Position numbers and translations under genes: made by a program. DNA of 64,000 nucleotides from Rhodobium orientis (lineage in GTDB: Bacteria > Pseudomonadota > Alphaproteobacteria > Rhizobiales > Rhodobiaceae). Under the pieces are notes generated by a model. The model was not told where the DNA came from. It saw nothing but the letters and a program-made list of their open reading frames with translations, and searched no databases. Position 1 is the first letter of the stretch; every line of letters begins with the position of its first letter. Below, in pieces: positions 48,793 to 59,433 of the stretch. The stretch lies in NCBI RefSeq assembly GCF_003258835.1, contig NZ_NPEV01000018.1, forward strand, positions 1-64,000, in the 5' to 3' direction.

Positions 48793-48930
48793 CGGTAGCG
48801 TCCGCGTCCGGGGGAGGGAAGACGAAACCTAGCGCCCATAAGGTTAACGGCTTGCTTCTAAAATCGGCACGGCGGGGCGTCAAAACAAAACACTTGTTAA
48901 CACTTTCGGTCCGTTTCGCACACAACGCCC

Positions 48931-48946
48931 TGGCACGTGGCCTGCA
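48931..48946 (+). promoter_or_regulatory. sigma-54-type promoter P3
   Basis: TGGCAC-GTGGC-CTGCA keeps the full -24 element and the invariant GC of the -12; one base (C for T) differs. Start of transcription would be near 48957, about 63 bases before the GTG at 49020. A GGTTAACGG word lies upstream at 48842-48850. Confidence 0.6.
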
Positions 48947-49019
48947 TTGAGGACGCCGAGCGGATTGCGGTCTCGCAATTCGGGAACTTCTTCAAACCCC
49001 GCGCGGGAGGCGATCCACG

Positions 49020-50027
<1,008 letters not shown>

Positions 50028-50079
50028 GCGGCCGCGGCCGGCCCCTCCCGCTTCAACTGTTTTTTCGGAGATCGCACCC

Positions 50080-51156
50080 ATGCGCAACGTCGTCCTCATC
50101 ACCGGCTCGGCCGGCCTCATCGGTTCCGAGGCGGCCCGGTTCTTCGCCGACCGCGGCCACCGCATCGTCGGCATCGACAACGACATGCGGAAATATCTGT
50201 TCGGTACTGAGGCCTCGACCGAATGGAACCGCAACCGGCTGTCGGCGGACTTGCCGGCCTACCGCCACGTCAATGCGGACATCCGCGACGAGGCGGCGAT
50301 GGGCGCGCTGTTTGAGGAGCTGGCGAGCGATCTCTGCCTGATCATCCACACCGCCGCCCAGCCGTCCCACGACTGGGCCGCCAAGGAGCCGTTGACGGAC
50401 TTTACCATCAACGCCAACGGTACCCTGGTTCTGCTGGAACTGACCCGCAAGCACTGCCCGGAGGTGCCGTTCATCTTCACCTCCACCAACAAGGTCTATG
50501 GCGACACGCCGAACGGCCTGCCGCTCGTCGAAAAGGCCGAGCGCTGGGAGATCGACGAGAGCCATCCGTTCTTTGCCCACGGCATCGACGAGACCATGAC
50601 GATCGACCAGTCCATGCACAGCCTGTTCGGTGCCTCCAAGGTGGCGGCCGACATGCTGGTGCAGGAATACGGCCGCTATTTCGGCATGAAGACCGCCTGC
50701 TTCCGCGGCGGCTGCCTGACCGGCCCGGCCCATAGCGGCACCCAGCTCCACGGCTTCCTCGCCTATCTGATGAAATGCGCCGCCACCGGCGCGCCCTACA
50801 CCGTGTTCGGCTATGGCGGCAAACAGGTCCGCGACAACATCCATTCCAACGACCTGGTGAACGCCTTCTGGCACTTCTTCCAGAAGCCGCGCTCCGGCGA
50901 GGTCTACAACATGGGCGGCGGGCGCCATTCCAACTGCTCCATGCTGGAAGCGATCCGCCTGTGCGAAGACATCACCGGTCTGAAGCTCAACCACAGCTAT
51001 TCGGAAGCCAACCGGATGGGCGACCACATCTGGTGGATCTCCGACACCCGCCGCTTCGAGGCGCACTATCCGGACTGGAAGCGCGACTACGACGTCGCCG
51101 CCATCCTTGAGGAAATCTACGTCGTCAATCGCGACCGCTGGCGCGAGGCCTCCTGA
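50080..51156 (+). CDS. NAD-dependent epimerase, CDP-paratose 2-epimerase-like
   Basis: A 358-residue extended SDR protein with the NAD loop [14 protein letters not shown]. It resembles CDP-paratose (tyvelose) 2-epimerases in [15 protein letters not shown] and [14 protein letters not shown]. The active-site YxxxK is LFGASK, with F183 in place of tyrosine and K187 kept. Tyvelose epimerases act by transient oxidation at C2 and may tolerate other arrangements, so loss of activity should not be assumed. It follows UDP-glucuronate decarboxylase by 52 bases and is probably in its operon. Substrate uncertain. Confidence 0.8.
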   Translation: MRNVVLITGSAGLIGSEAARFFADRGHRIVGIDNDMRKYLFGTEASTEWNRNRLSADLPAYRHVNADIRDEAAMGALFEELASDLCLIIHTAAQPSHDWAAKEPLTDFTINANGTLVLLELTRKHCPEVPFIFTSTNKVYGDTPNGLPLVEKAERWEIDESHPFFAHGIDETMTIDQSMHSLFGASKVAADMLVQEYGRYFGMKTACFRGGCLTGPAHSGTQLHGFLAYLMKCAATGAPYTVFGYGGKQVRDNIHSNDLVNAFWHFFQKPRSGEVYNMGGGRHSNCSMLEAIRLCEDITGLKLNHSYSEANRMGDHIWWISDTRRFEAHYPDWKRDYDVAAILEEIYVVNRDRWREAS

Positions 51157-51208
51157 GCGGGGCCTTCCCAGCCGGGCGAATGCCCGTCCTCCAACAGGCA
51201 AAAGAACC

Positions 51209-52012
51209 ATGATCGATAACGGCAAGAAGAACGTTCTTGGCGTCGGCGTCAGCGTTGTCGACTATGACGGCGCCGTCGAGGCCATCATCCGGGCGGCGCG
51301 GGCGCGTCGCGGCTTCAAGGTTGCGGCGCTCGCCGTCCACGGCGTCATGACGGGCGTGCTCGACCGGCGCCACCGCTACCGCCTCAACAGCTTCGACGTC
51401 ATCACGCCGGACGGCCAGCCCGTGCGCTGGGCCCTCAATCTCCTGCACCGCACGAAGCTCAAGAACCGCGTCTATGGACCGGAACTGACGCTGCGCCTCT
51501 GCGAACGGGCCGCACGCGAGAACCTTCCCATTTACCTCTATGGCAGCAAGCCGGAGGTGCTGGAGCGCCTTCAGGAACGCCTGGCCGAGCGCTTCCCCGG
51601 CCTCGTCATCGCCGGTGCCCGGCCGTCGCTGTTCCGAAAGAGCACGGCGGAGGAAAAGGAGGCGATTGCCGAGGAGATCCGCGAGAGCGGCGCCCGGCTC
51701 GTCTTCGTCGGCCTCGGCTGCCCGCGCCAGGAGGTCTGGGCCTACGAATATGCCCGGCTCCTCGACATGCCGGCGATCGCCGTCGGCGCCGCCTTCGATT
51801 TCCATGCCGGGCTCTTGTCCCAGGCGCCGCGTTGGTTCCAGGACCGGGGCCTTGAATGGGCCTACCGGCTGAGCCGCGAGCCGAAGCGCCTGTGGCGCCG
51901 CTATCTCCTACTCAATCCCGCCTATCTGACGATGCTCGCCGCCCAGGCCCTCGGCCTTGCCCGCTATGCCGACCGCGGCACCGAGCCGGGCGACGCGGAG
52001 AACTTTGCCTGA
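51209..52012 (+). CDS. WecG/TagA/CpsF-family glycosyltransferase
   Basis: The 267-residue GT26 protein transfers a sugar, classically N-acetylmannosamine or its uronate, to a lipid-linked acceptor at the membrane. The family motif [10 protein letters not shown] holds the catalytic aspartate D68, and [17 protein letters not shown] (near 168-184) binds substrate. The C-terminal [23 protein letters not shown] is the membrane-associating helix of the family. The ATG at 51209 follows AGGC; in-frame starts further upstream lie within the epimerase gene. Probably same operon as the decarboxylase. Confidence 0.92.
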   Translation: MIDNGKKNVLGVGVSVVDYDGAVEAIIRAARARRGFKVAALAVHGVMTGVLDRRHRYRLNSFDVITPDGQPVRWALNLLHRTKLKNRVYGPELTLRLCERAARENLPIYLYGSKPEVLERLQERLAERFPGLVIAGARPSLFRKSTAEEKEAIAEEIRESGARLVFVGLGCPRQEVWAYEYARLLDMPAIAVGAAFDFHAGLLSQAPRWFQDRGLEWAYRLSREPKRLWRRYLLLNPAYLTMLAAQALGLARYADRGTEPGDAENFA

Positions 52013-52160
52013 AGCAGGTGCCAGCGCTGCGGCGCGCTTCTTGCAAAACCAACGGCAATCCGGCCGAACGGCGGCCGGTTGCTTCAAAACGGGACAGATA
52101 TCGGCCGCGGTCCAGGCCTCGTTCGAACACTCTGTCCCCCGATCCGACGGTGATAGCGCC

Positions 52161-54302
52161 ATGAACAGTTTTCCGCCGAACAGCCAGATGGCCCTTCCGG
52201 TCGCCCATATGCCCCAGGTTTATGCCGAGCCGCGCACGCCGGCCTTCGGCATCGGCGACGTCATCTCCATCCTGATGCGGCATAGGCGCACCGTCGTCGT
52301 CACGGCGTTGATCTTTGCCACCATCGCCGCCGTCTACGCCTTCGGCCGCGAGCGCAACTACGTCGCCATGTCGCGGATCCTGATCAATCCGCGCGGCCTG
52401 CAGGTCGTCGACCGCGAGATCACGCCGACGTCGGAGACCAATGACGGCGGCATCGCCATGGTGGAAAGCCAGATGCGGGTGATGACGTCGAACGACGTCC
52501 TGGCCAAGGTCGTGGCGCGCGAACATCTCGGCGAGGACCGCGAATTCGTCGGCGGCGGCGGGGCGCTCTCTGCCATTACCGGCTTCCTCGGCAGCCTTGC
52601 CGGCGGCGGACGCTCGATCCAGCCGGACATCAAGGCACTCTACAATCTACAGGAGGCCGTGCGCGCCCAGCGCCCGAAGCGCTCCTATATCGTCGAGCTG
52701 AACGTCAAGACCAAGGACGGCGCTAAGTCGGCCCGGCTCGCCAACGCCATCGCCGACGTCTACATCAACTCCGAAGCCGATGCCCAGTCGGGCCTTGCCG
52801 GCCGCGCTTCCGAAATGCTCACCGGCCGGCTCGACGAGCTGCGCCGGCAGCTCAGCGCCGCCGAAGAGGCGGTCGAGACGTACAAGTTCGAGAACAACAT
52901 CGTCACCTCGACGGGCTCGCTGATCAACGAGCAGGAACTCTCCCAGGCCAACCAGCTCCTGACCCAGGCGTCCAACCAGACGGCGACGGCGCTGTCCAAG
53001 CTGGAACAGGTGCGCCGCATCAAGAACACCGGCGACATGTCGCAGCCGCTGCCGGAGGCGATCACCTCGCAGACGATCACCCGCCTGCGCGACCGCTACG
53101 GCGCGGCCGTTCAGCGCCGCGAGGCGCTGTCCGCCCAGCTTCTGCCGAGCCATCCGCGGATGCAGGCGGCCAAGGCCGAGATCGATTCCGCGCGCCGCCA
53201 GATCGTCGGCGAACTGAACCGCATCGCCGCGGCCACCGAGGCCGACTACGAGCGCGCCAGGGCCCATGAGGATAAGGTCCGCGCCCGCATCGAGACGCTG
53301 AAGTCCGGCACCCACCGCACCAATGACGCGATGGTGCGCCTGCGCGAATTGCAGCGCGATGCCGACGCCAAGCGCGCCGTCTACGAGGCCTTCCTGGTCC
53401 GCGCCCGCGAGCTGTCGGAACAGCGCCAGGTCGACACCACGGCGGCACGTATCGTCTCGCGCGCCATCGTGCCGATGCGGCCCGACGGTCCGGGCTCGAT
53501 CCTGATCGTCCTTCTCGGCCTCTTCGCCGGCGCCGGCGTCGGCACCATGCTCGCCTTCGGCCGCGAGGCACTGTCGACCCGCATCTCCTCGCCGGAACAG
53601 ATCAGCCAGATCTCCAACCTGCCTCTGCTGGCCTCGATCCCGATCTATCCGACCCATTCCTCCGACGAGGGGTTGCCGGAATTCGTCGCCGACGATCCGC
53701 TGTCGCCGACCGCACTCGCCATCGGCGACCTGCTGGAGAATTTGCGCCCCTACGGCCCCGGCGGCGACGTCAAGACCGTGCTGGTGACCTCGCCCGGCCT
53801 CAACCACGGCAAGACGACCGTCGCCTTCAACCTGGCGCTGGCGGCCGCCCGTCGCGGCGAGAAGGTTCTGCTGGTCGACGGCGACGCGACGCGGCGCACG
53901 CTCAGCGCCCTGCGCGTCGACGATCCCGAGATCGGCTTCTTCGACGTCGTCAACGGCAGGGCCCGGCTGCAGGACGCGCTGGTGCTCGATCCGGGCGGCC
54001 TCGTCATGATCCTGCCGGCCGGCCGCACCTCCGGCTTCGACTGGTCGTCGTCGCTGACCGCCGACAAGATCAAGAACGCCGTCATGCGCCGGCTTCCCGA
54101 CGTCAGCCTGATCGTCATCGACGGGCCGATCGGCGGCCGTAGCGACGCGCTCGCCCCGTTCAGCGAAAGCGCCGATGCCTCCTGCCTCGTCATCCGCTCC
54201 GGCGAGGTCGACGAGGCGACCCTGAAGCGCTCCGCCGAAAACCTGCGCGCCCGCCCGGGCAAGCGGAACGGGAGCGTGTTCGTCGTCGATGCGGCCGAAT
54301 GA
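52161..54302 (+). CDS. Wzc/ExoP-like polysaccharide chain-length protein with intact P-loop
   Basis: A 713-residue inner-membrane protein: Wzz domain with helix near 43-61, long periplasmic coiled coil (about 210-420), second membrane helix near 446-468, and a cytoplasmic ATPase domain. Walker A is intact, SPGLNHGKTT with K551, and the Walker A' LLVDGD supplies D573. No tyrosine cluster is visible at the C-terminus (ending SVFVVDAAE), so it may be an ATPase without autophosphorylation. It is the second Wzc-like gene in the locus and is followed at once by a Wzy-like gene, likely its functional partner. Confidence 0.88.
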   Translation: MNSFPPNSQMALPVAHMPQVYAEPRTPAFGIGDVISILMRHRRTVVVTALIFATIAAVYAFGRERNYVAMSRILINPRGLQVVDREITPTSETNDGGIAMVESQMRVMTSNDVLAKVVAREHLGEDREFVGGGGALSAITGFLGSLAGGGRSIQPDIKALYNLQEAVRAQRPKRSYIVELNVKTKDGAKSARLANAIADVYINSEADAQSGLAGRASEMLTGRLDELRRQLSAAEEAVETYKFENNIVTSTGSLINEQELSQANQLLTQASNQTATALSKLEQVRRIKNTGDMSQPLPEAITSQTITRLRDRYGAAVQRREALSAQLLPSHPRMQAAKAEIDSARRQIVGELNRIAAATEADYERARAHEDKVRARIETLKSGTHRTNDAMVRLRELQRDADAKRAVYEAFLVRARELSEQRQVDTTAARIVSRAIVPMRPDGPGSILIVLLGLFAGAGVGTMLAFGREALSTRISSPEQISQISNLPLLASIPIYPTHSSDEGLPEFVADDPLSPTALAIGDLLENLRPYGPGGDVKTVLVTSPGLNHGKTTVAFNLALAAARRGEKVLLVDGDATRRTLSALRVDDPEIGFFDVVNGRARLQDALVLDPGGLVMILPAGRTSGFDWSSSLTADKIKNAVMRRLPDVSLIVIDGPIGGRSDALAPFSESADASCLVIRSGEVDEATLKRSAENLRARPGKRNGSVFVVDAAE

Positions 54303-54350
54303 TCTTCGGGTCCTGACCGCCACGCTTTGCCGCAAGGGCAGGAGAGACGG

Positions 54351-55745
54351 ATGATGACCGCCTACGCAACGGCCGACCACGCAAGCGCCAACCCGGCCGC
54401 CTCGCACGCCTGGGAGCGCACGCTCGCCGCGGTCCTTGCCGTGCTGCTCATCATCTTTGCCACCCAGTCCTTCCAGTTCCTGTTCGCCGACAAGGTCAAC
54501 GAGGGCATGACCACCCGCGATTCCGCGGCCAGCAACCCGGTCTATCTGGCCATCTTCGCCGCCCAGTACGGCATCGCGCTCCTCTTGCTGCTCTATTCCG
54601 CGCTCCATCGCGGCCTCGGCTGGCAGTTCCTTGCCGGCATGGTCATTCCGGGCGTTGCCGCACTGTCGGCGCTGTGGTCCGTCGGCACCAAGATGACCGT
54701 GACGAACACCGTCGTGCTCACCTATCTGGTCATCGCCTCCTATGTGCTTTCGGTGCATTTCCGTCCGGCCGAGGTGCTCAGGATCTATTTCCGCGTCACC
54801 GTCTTCTGCCTCGTCGCCTCGCTGGTCCTCTACGTCGTCGCGCCCGACCAGGTGCTGCAGGCGCGCTATGGCGGCGGTTGGGTCGATGGCTGGGAATTCC
54901 GCGGCGTCATGTCGTCGAAGAATTTTGCCGGCTTCGTCTTCGCCAGCACCTTCCTGTTGGCCTTGAACGGCAAGCTCATCGGCATCGGGGCGTTCTGGCG
55001 CTATTCGGTCGGCCTGATGGCGCTCGGCGCCCTGGTGTTGACCAGTTCGGCGACCGCCGTCCTCGTCGTCGTGCTCCTCACGCCGGCCTCGGTCCTGCTC
55101 CGCCTCTCCGGGCCCTACCGGGCGCTGCTCGCGTTTGCCATGGTCGTTCTGTTCTTTTGTGCCATCATGGCCCTGCCGGTCATCGGCTCGGGCGCGGCGA
55201 TCGACGTCCTCGGCCGCGACGCCACCTTCACCGGCCGCACCGACCTCTGGCGGCTGGCCTTCGAGAACATCGCCGAACGCCCCGTCCTCGGTTTCGGCTA
55301 TACCGGCTTCTTCGATGCAGACCCGTTCTCGCCGGCCTGGCAGTTCTGGCAGCATTTCCGCTACTTCCTGACCGCCACCTTCCACAACGCCGCCATCGAG
55401 GCGCTGGTCTCGCTCGGCCTCGTCGGCCTCGTGCTGCTGGCCGCCCTCTGCCTCATCGCCGGTGCCGTCATCTTCAACCGCACGGTCGAGGAGGGACCCC
55501 GCCTCGTGCTGGTCATCCTGCTGTCGGTGTTCCTGATCGGCGGGACGATGGAGTTCACCATCCTCCACCACAACTACATCGGCACGGTCGTCGCCTTCTA
55601 CGCCGCCTTCGTCGCGCTGACCCGCTACGGCCCGGACCAGGACACCCTGCCGCCGAGCTGGCAGCCGGTCCGCCAGCGCCCGCCGCGCCGCCCGCTCTTT
55701 GCGGCAAGCGCGCCGGTGCGGACGCAGCGTCCGGCGCTCGTCTGA
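54351..55745 (+). CDS. O-antigen ligase / Wzy-like polysaccharide polymerase
   Basis: A 464-residue membrane protein with about eleven hydrophobic helices. The Wzy_C-like region contains GRTDLWRLAFENIAERPVLGFGY (near 296-318), and HNAAIEALVSLGLVG corresponds to the conserved HNxxL-type segment. It follows the Wzc-like gene by 48 bases with GGAG ahead of the ATG at 54351; an ATG one codon later is equivalent. Polymerase or ligase cannot be separated by sequence. A strong bidirectional terminator follows. Confidence 0.82.
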   Translation: MMTAYATADHASANPAASHAWERTLAAVLAVLLIIFATQSFQFLFADKVNEGMTTRDSAASNPVYLAIFAAQYGIALLLLLYSALHRGLGWQFLAGMVIPGVAALSALWSVGTKMTVTNTVVLTYLVIASYVLSVHFRPAEVLRIYFRVTVFCLVASLVLYVVAPDQVLQARYGGGWVDGWEFRGVMSSKNFAGFVFASTFLLALNGKLIGIGAFWRYSVGLMALGALVLTSSATAVLVVVLLTPASVLLRLSGPYRALLAFAMVVLFFCAIMALPVIGSGAAIDVLGRDATFTGRTDLWRLAFENIAERPVLGFGYTGFFDADPFSPAWQFWQHFRYFLTATFHNAAIEALVSLGLVGLVLLAALCLIAGAVIFNRTVEEGPRLVLVILLSVFLIGGTMEFTILHHNYIGTVVAFYAAFVALTRYGPDQDTLPPSWQPVRQRPPRRPLFAASAPVRTQRPALV

Positions 55746-55789
55746 CGGGGGCACGGCCGGGGGCATCACGGTTCGCAATCGTCAGCGAC

Positions 55790-55830
55790 AAAAGAAAGCC
55801 GCGGGAGCAATGACCTCGCGGCTTTCTTTT
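55790..55830. terminator. strong bidirectional terminator
   Basis: A perfect 14-base arm AAAAGAAAGCCGCG (55790-55803) pairs with its complement (55817-55830) around a 13-base loop. The arms start with A-runs and end with T-runs, so it can stop transcripts of the rightward Wzy-like operon and the leftward convergent operon. Confidence 0.88.
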
Positions 55831-55880
55831 GCTTGTGATGCCAGATGCAGCTATGGCGGACCTTGATCCCACCCATCCAA

Positions 55881-55986
55881 TGTCATTGCGAGCGAGCGAA
55901 GCGAGCGCGGCAATCCAGGGGCCGCACGCTCGGAGCATGCCGGCCTGGATCGCCGCGTCGGCCTGTCGGCCTCCTCGCGATGACGG
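55881..55986. repeat. dispersed palindromic intergenic repeat, copy B
   Basis: GTCATTGCGAG...GCGGCAATCCAG (55882-55918) is followed by the inverted form CCTGGATCGCCGCG...CTCGCGATGAC (55944-55984). Internally GCGAGCGAAGCGAGCGC is repetitive. It shares the words TCATTGCGAG and CGGCAATCCAG with copy A at 192-308 and fills the gap between convergent operons. Confidence 0.75.
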
Positions 55987-56000
55987 AGTAGCGTTCGTCC

Positions 56001-57314
56001 TCAGCTGATGGCCGCCAGCACGCCTTCCGCGAAATTCCGTGCCATGCGCTCGATCGTGTAGTCCTCGACCGAGGCTCTCGCCCCGTCCGCCAGGCGCGCC
56101 TGCAGGGCGTCGTCGGTGAGGAGGGCGGCGACGGCGTCGGCATAGTCGGCAACGTTCTCCGGATCGGACGTGATCAGGCCGTTCTCGCCGTCGCTCAGAT
56201 ATTCGATCTCCGGCGAATGGTAGGGAACGTTCGTCGTCACCATCGGGCAGCCGGCGGCGAAGGAGTCGATGATGGCAAGGCCGACGAGGCCCGGCATGAC
56301 GAAGGCCTTCGCCATCTTCAGGAGCGTCGCCTTTTCCCGTCCGAAGCGCGGGCCGAGGAAGTGGATGTAGTCGCAGCTCGCCGCGGCGATCTGGGCGATC
56401 TCGGAGTGCGAGCCGGAGCCGACCATGACGAGATGGAAGTCCGGCACGGTCTCGCGGATCCTTTCCGCCGCTTCGATCAGGAACGGCAGCCGCTTTTCCT
56501 GGTACATGCCGCCGATATAGATGGCGATATTGTCCGAGGCGATGCCGAGCGCCGCCTTCTGGGCCGCGATGTCCTCGGCCGTCACGGCTTCAAGCTGGCC
56601 TTTCAGCGCACCGGTATCGATGCTGTTGTAGTTGACGGTGATGCGCTCGCCGGGAAAGCCGTAGTCCTCGACGATCTTCTTGACGCCCGGCGTATAGGCG
56701 AACCACCAGTGGACGCGGGTCGCAAGCTGCGCCTTCAGCTTTTCGCGCCAGCCGTCCGGCCGGTTCGCCTGATAATTCTTGCCGTGCCCGAAAAAGGCGA
56801 GACGGCTGCCGGAAAGGAGATATCGCGCCTGCAGCAGATAGTTCACGAGCAGCTTGTTTTCCTGCGAGATCACGGTGAGTGCCGAGCCCCGGGTCGCTGC
56901 GAGTGCGTTCTGCCAGTAGAGCTCGCCGCCCGGGATCGGGATGCGCTTGACCGGGATCTTGACCGCCCAGGGCAGTTCCAGTGTGTCGCCCTTCTTGGCA
57001 TCGGAGCCGACCGGATCGCTGTAGATCAGGCGATAGTTGACGCCGTGCTCGGCGAGGATGTCCCGCACGATGGTGTGGAACGGGATCCGGTAGTGGCTGA
57101 GGACGAGCGTCAGGAAGCTGACGGTCGGCGCCCGATCGGTCCCGGCAACGCCCGCTTCGCCGGCAATGGTCGCCGATGCCGTGCCCGTCCGTGCCGCGCC
57201 GGAGGCGCGCTCGCGAAGGGCGAGGCGTCCGAACGCGCGGCGCCGGGCCTCGGCCTTCGGCGCCGGCCGGTCGTGAGGGGCGTCGTCGGGCGTCGTGCTG
57301 GATGAGAGGGTCAC
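56001..57314 (-). CDS. glycosyltransferase (GT4-like)
   Basis: A 437-residue GT-B transferase. The first 60 residues are low-complexity, rich in arginine, alanine and proline, and probably disordered; the domain starts at TVSFLTLVLSHYRIPFH. The donor domain has IYIGGMYQEKRLPFLIEA, FLGPRFGREKATLLKMAKAF and GLAIIDSFAAGCPMVTTNV, the last resembling the GT4 motif but without the usual EA[FL]xEAxxCG glutamate pair. The start is GTG overlapping the flippase stop as GTGA. It is the last gene of a leftward operon. Confidence 0.85.
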   Translation of the reverse strand: MTLSSSTTPDDAPHDRPAPKAEARRRAFGRLALRERASGAARTGTASATIAGEAGVAGTDRAPTVSFLTLVLSHYRIPFHTIVRDILAEHGVNYRLIYSDPVGSDAKKGDTLELPWAVKIPVKRIPIPGGELYWQNALAATRGSALTVISQENKLLVNYLLQARYLLSGSRLAFFGHGKNYQANRPDGWREKLKAQLATRVHWWFAYTPGVKKIVEDYGFPGERITVNYNSIDTGALKGQLEAVTAEDIAAQKAALGIASDNIAIYIGGMYQEKRLPFLIEAAERIRETVPDFHLVMVGSGSHSEIAQIAAASCDYIHFLGPRFGREKATLLKMAKAFVMPGLVGLAIIDSFAAGCPMVTTNVPYHSPEIEYLSDGENGLITSDPENVADYADAVAALLTDDALQARLADGARASVEDYTIERMARNFAEGVLAAIS

Positions 57315-58645
57315 GACAGGGCTCCATCTGAATGGGGGCTTATGGGAGGATAGGCGGTGTTGGCCGGCGTGCCGCGCCTGGCGGCGGCGGCCTTGCGCTG
57401 GTCGCGGATGATGACGGAAAGCACCAGGCTGACGCAGACCGCATGGGCGATGCCGAGGCAGATGGCGACGCCCTCCAGCCCGAAGCCGCGCATCAGGGGG
57501 TAGATCAGGATCACGGCGGCGGCCGAGGAGACGGTGTAGGACAGGAACACGCTCCTGGTGTCCTCGATGGCGCGCAGATAGTGCGTCCAGATGCTGTTGA
57601 TGACGATCAGGGAGTAGGTGATGCCGAGGATATGCGTGAGATGCGCATATTCGGCATATTGCGGCCCGAAGACGGCGGTCAGCATTTCGCTGGAATAGAC
57701 CGAGACCAGGACGATGAGGGCGATGACGGCGCCGCCGAGGAAGGCGGACTGGCCGAGCAGGTAGTCGCGCAGGCCCTCGCGGCCCTTCAGCCGGAGCTGT
57801 TCGGCGGCGTTGCGCGGGATGTGGTTCTCCATCGCCAGCGTGATGGTGTGGGTGATGCCGAGCATGTATTGCGCGGCCCGGAGCCCGCCGATGGCGGTAT
57901 CGCCGAGTTCCACGCCGACGATGACCCAGATCGCCTGTTCCTGGCCGAGCGAGACCAGAAGCATCAGGATCATCCAGCGCGACATCGGCCAGTGGCGGGC
58001 GAGCACGGCGGTAAAGAGCCGCTTCTTGTAGGGCCCGCGCATCAGGCCGAGCGAGAACGGAAGGGTCGCCAGCAACGCCGAAGCGGCCAGCAGATAGAGC
58101 AGCGTTGCCACATCGACGGAAAAGGCTTCGAAGACGATGACGGCGGCGGCGACCGCCATCACGGCAAGGCGCACGATATCGAGGCCGGCCGCGAACAGGC
58201 GCCGGCGCTGGGCAAAGAGGATGCGCCGCAGCATGATCTGCTGGTTCTGGGCAAAGGTGATGGCGGCGCTGGCAAGGAGCACGTCCGGCGAGAAGCTGTC
58301 GCCGCGCAGCGCCCCGATCAGGAGCAATATCAGCATCATGGCGGCACCGCCGAGGGCGGAGAACACCAGGCCGAGCGCCCAGATCGTTGCGAAATAGCTC
58401 TTAGAGCGCATCGGCCGAGAGCCGGCGAACGTCATCATCGGCATGGTCAGCACGTGGCCCTGGGCCACCGAGATCACCATGGCGATCATCAGGATCAGCG
58501 TGAAGACGCCGAAATCGGCGATGCCGAGCAGGCGCGCGGCGGCGATGCCGACGGCGAAATTGAAGCCGCTGACGAACACCTGGCTCATCACCGAATAGGT
58601 GACGTCCCGCTGCAACAGGGAGGAAAGGCGAGCGGAAAGGCTCAT
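57311..58645 (-). CDS. oligosaccharide flippase, Wzx/MATE family
   Basis: A 444-residue inner-membrane protein with about twelve hydrophobic segments, matching polysaccharide flippases that move lipid-linked repeat units to the periplasm. VFVSGFNFAVGIAAARLLGIADFGVFTL (near 23-50, read as two adjacent parts) is typical of the first helices. ATGA overlap with the deacetylase stop upstream and GTGA overlap with the glycosyltransferase downstream show tight coupling. It is the only flippase in the window. Confidence 0.88.
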   Translation of the reverse strand: MSLSARLSSLLQRDVTYSVMSQVFVSGFNFAVGIAAARLLGIADFGVFTLILMIAMVISVAQGHVLTMPMMTFAGSRPMRSKSYFATIWALGLVFSALGGAAMMLILLLIGALRGDSFSPDVLLASAAITFAQNQQIMLRRILFAQRRRLFAAGLDIVRLAVMAVAAAVIVFEAFSVDVATLLYLLAASALLATLPFSLGLMRGPYKKRLFTAVLARHWPMSRWMILMLLVSLGQEQAIWVIVGVELGDTAIGGLRAAQYMLGITHTITLAMENHIPRNAAEQLRLKGREGLRDYLLGQSAFLGGAVIALIVLVSVYSSEMLTAVFGPQYAEYAHLTHILGITYSLIVINSIWTHYLRAIEDTRSVFLSYTVSSAAAVILIYPLMRGFGLEGVAICLGIAHAVCVSLVLSVIIRDQRKAAAARRGTPANTAYPPISPHSDGALS

Positions 58646-59433
58646 CCTGTGAGGCTCCTTCCGGTCAGCGCGGCATAGAGCGAGCCGTTGATCCTCAAAT
58701 CCTCCAGGTTGCGTTCAAGACTGTTTTCAAACTTCCAGCCGGTACGGTGCAGCGTTAGCGGATCCCGGAAAGACCGCAGTTGGAGTCCGGAGATCGCCGT
58801 TGCGATGGTGCGAAAGCCGATATTGGAACAGTAGGCCTTGAGGCTTTCGGAAAAATGCCGCCGCATGCCGTAGGGATAGGAGAAATCGACGACCTCGTCG
58901 CCGAAGAAGTCCTCCAGATAGGCCTTGGAGCGGTCGATCTCGTTCGCCCATTCGCCGCGGTCGATCTGCGGCAGCCGCCGGTGGGTGTGGGTGTGGCAGC
59001 CGATGGCGTGGCCGGCGTCGTGGATTTCCTTCAGCTCCTGGCGCGACAGGGTCGGGCTCGCGCCCTGATAGCGAATGCGCCCGAAATAGGCGGCGATGTC
59101 GGAGGCTGAGGCCTCGTCGCGCATGACGCCGGTGTTGACGTAGAAGGTCGCGGTGGCGCCCAGCCGGTCGAGCGGGCGCAGCGCCCGGTGCCAGCTCTGG
59201 AAATTGTCGTCGAAGGAGACGAAGAGAAGCTTCCCGCTGGCGCCCGGGTCGGTGTACTCGCCGGCCGTCACCGTCCGGTAGCCGTGGTCGAGGAAATGAC
59301 CGACGGCTTCGGAAAACTTGCCGAACTGGGTCGGTTCCAGGTCATGGAAATAGATCGCCACCCGCTCCGGCAGCTCGCGCATCTGGAACGGCACATGGAC
59401 CGCGCGCAGCGTGGAGAGCACCAGTTGCTTCAC
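58642..59433 (-). CDS. polysaccharide deacetylase family protein
   Basis: A 263-residue NodB-homology (CE4) protein. The metal/catalytic motif FVSFDDNFQSW gives D75 and D76, and GCHTHTHRR supplies H147 and H151 of the HxxxH motif; YPYG is motif 3. No signal peptide is apparent, so it may act in the cytoplasm on a lipid-linked or nucleotide sugar intermediate or be exported by another route. The start is GTG with GGGAGG at 7 bases, overlapping the preceding stop as GTGA. Confidence 0.88.
   Translation of the reverse strand: MKQLVLSTLRAVHVPFQMRELPERVAIYFHDLEPTQFGKFSEAVGHFLDHGYRTVTAGEYTDPGASGKLLFVSFDDNFQSWHRALRPLDRLGATATFYVNTGVMRDEASASDIAAYFGRIRYQGASPTLSRQELKEIHDAGHAIGCHTHTHRRLPQIDRGEWANEIDRSKAYLEDFFGDEVVDFSYPYGMRRHFSESLKAYCSNIGFRTIATAISGLQLRSFRDPLTLHRTGWKFENSLERNLEDLRINGSLYAALTGRSLTG

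Noticed and set aside
52647-55778. A 1043-codon minus-strand frame
   Set aside because: It lies antisense to the Wzc-like and Wzy-like genes and has shadow-type composition with no domain.
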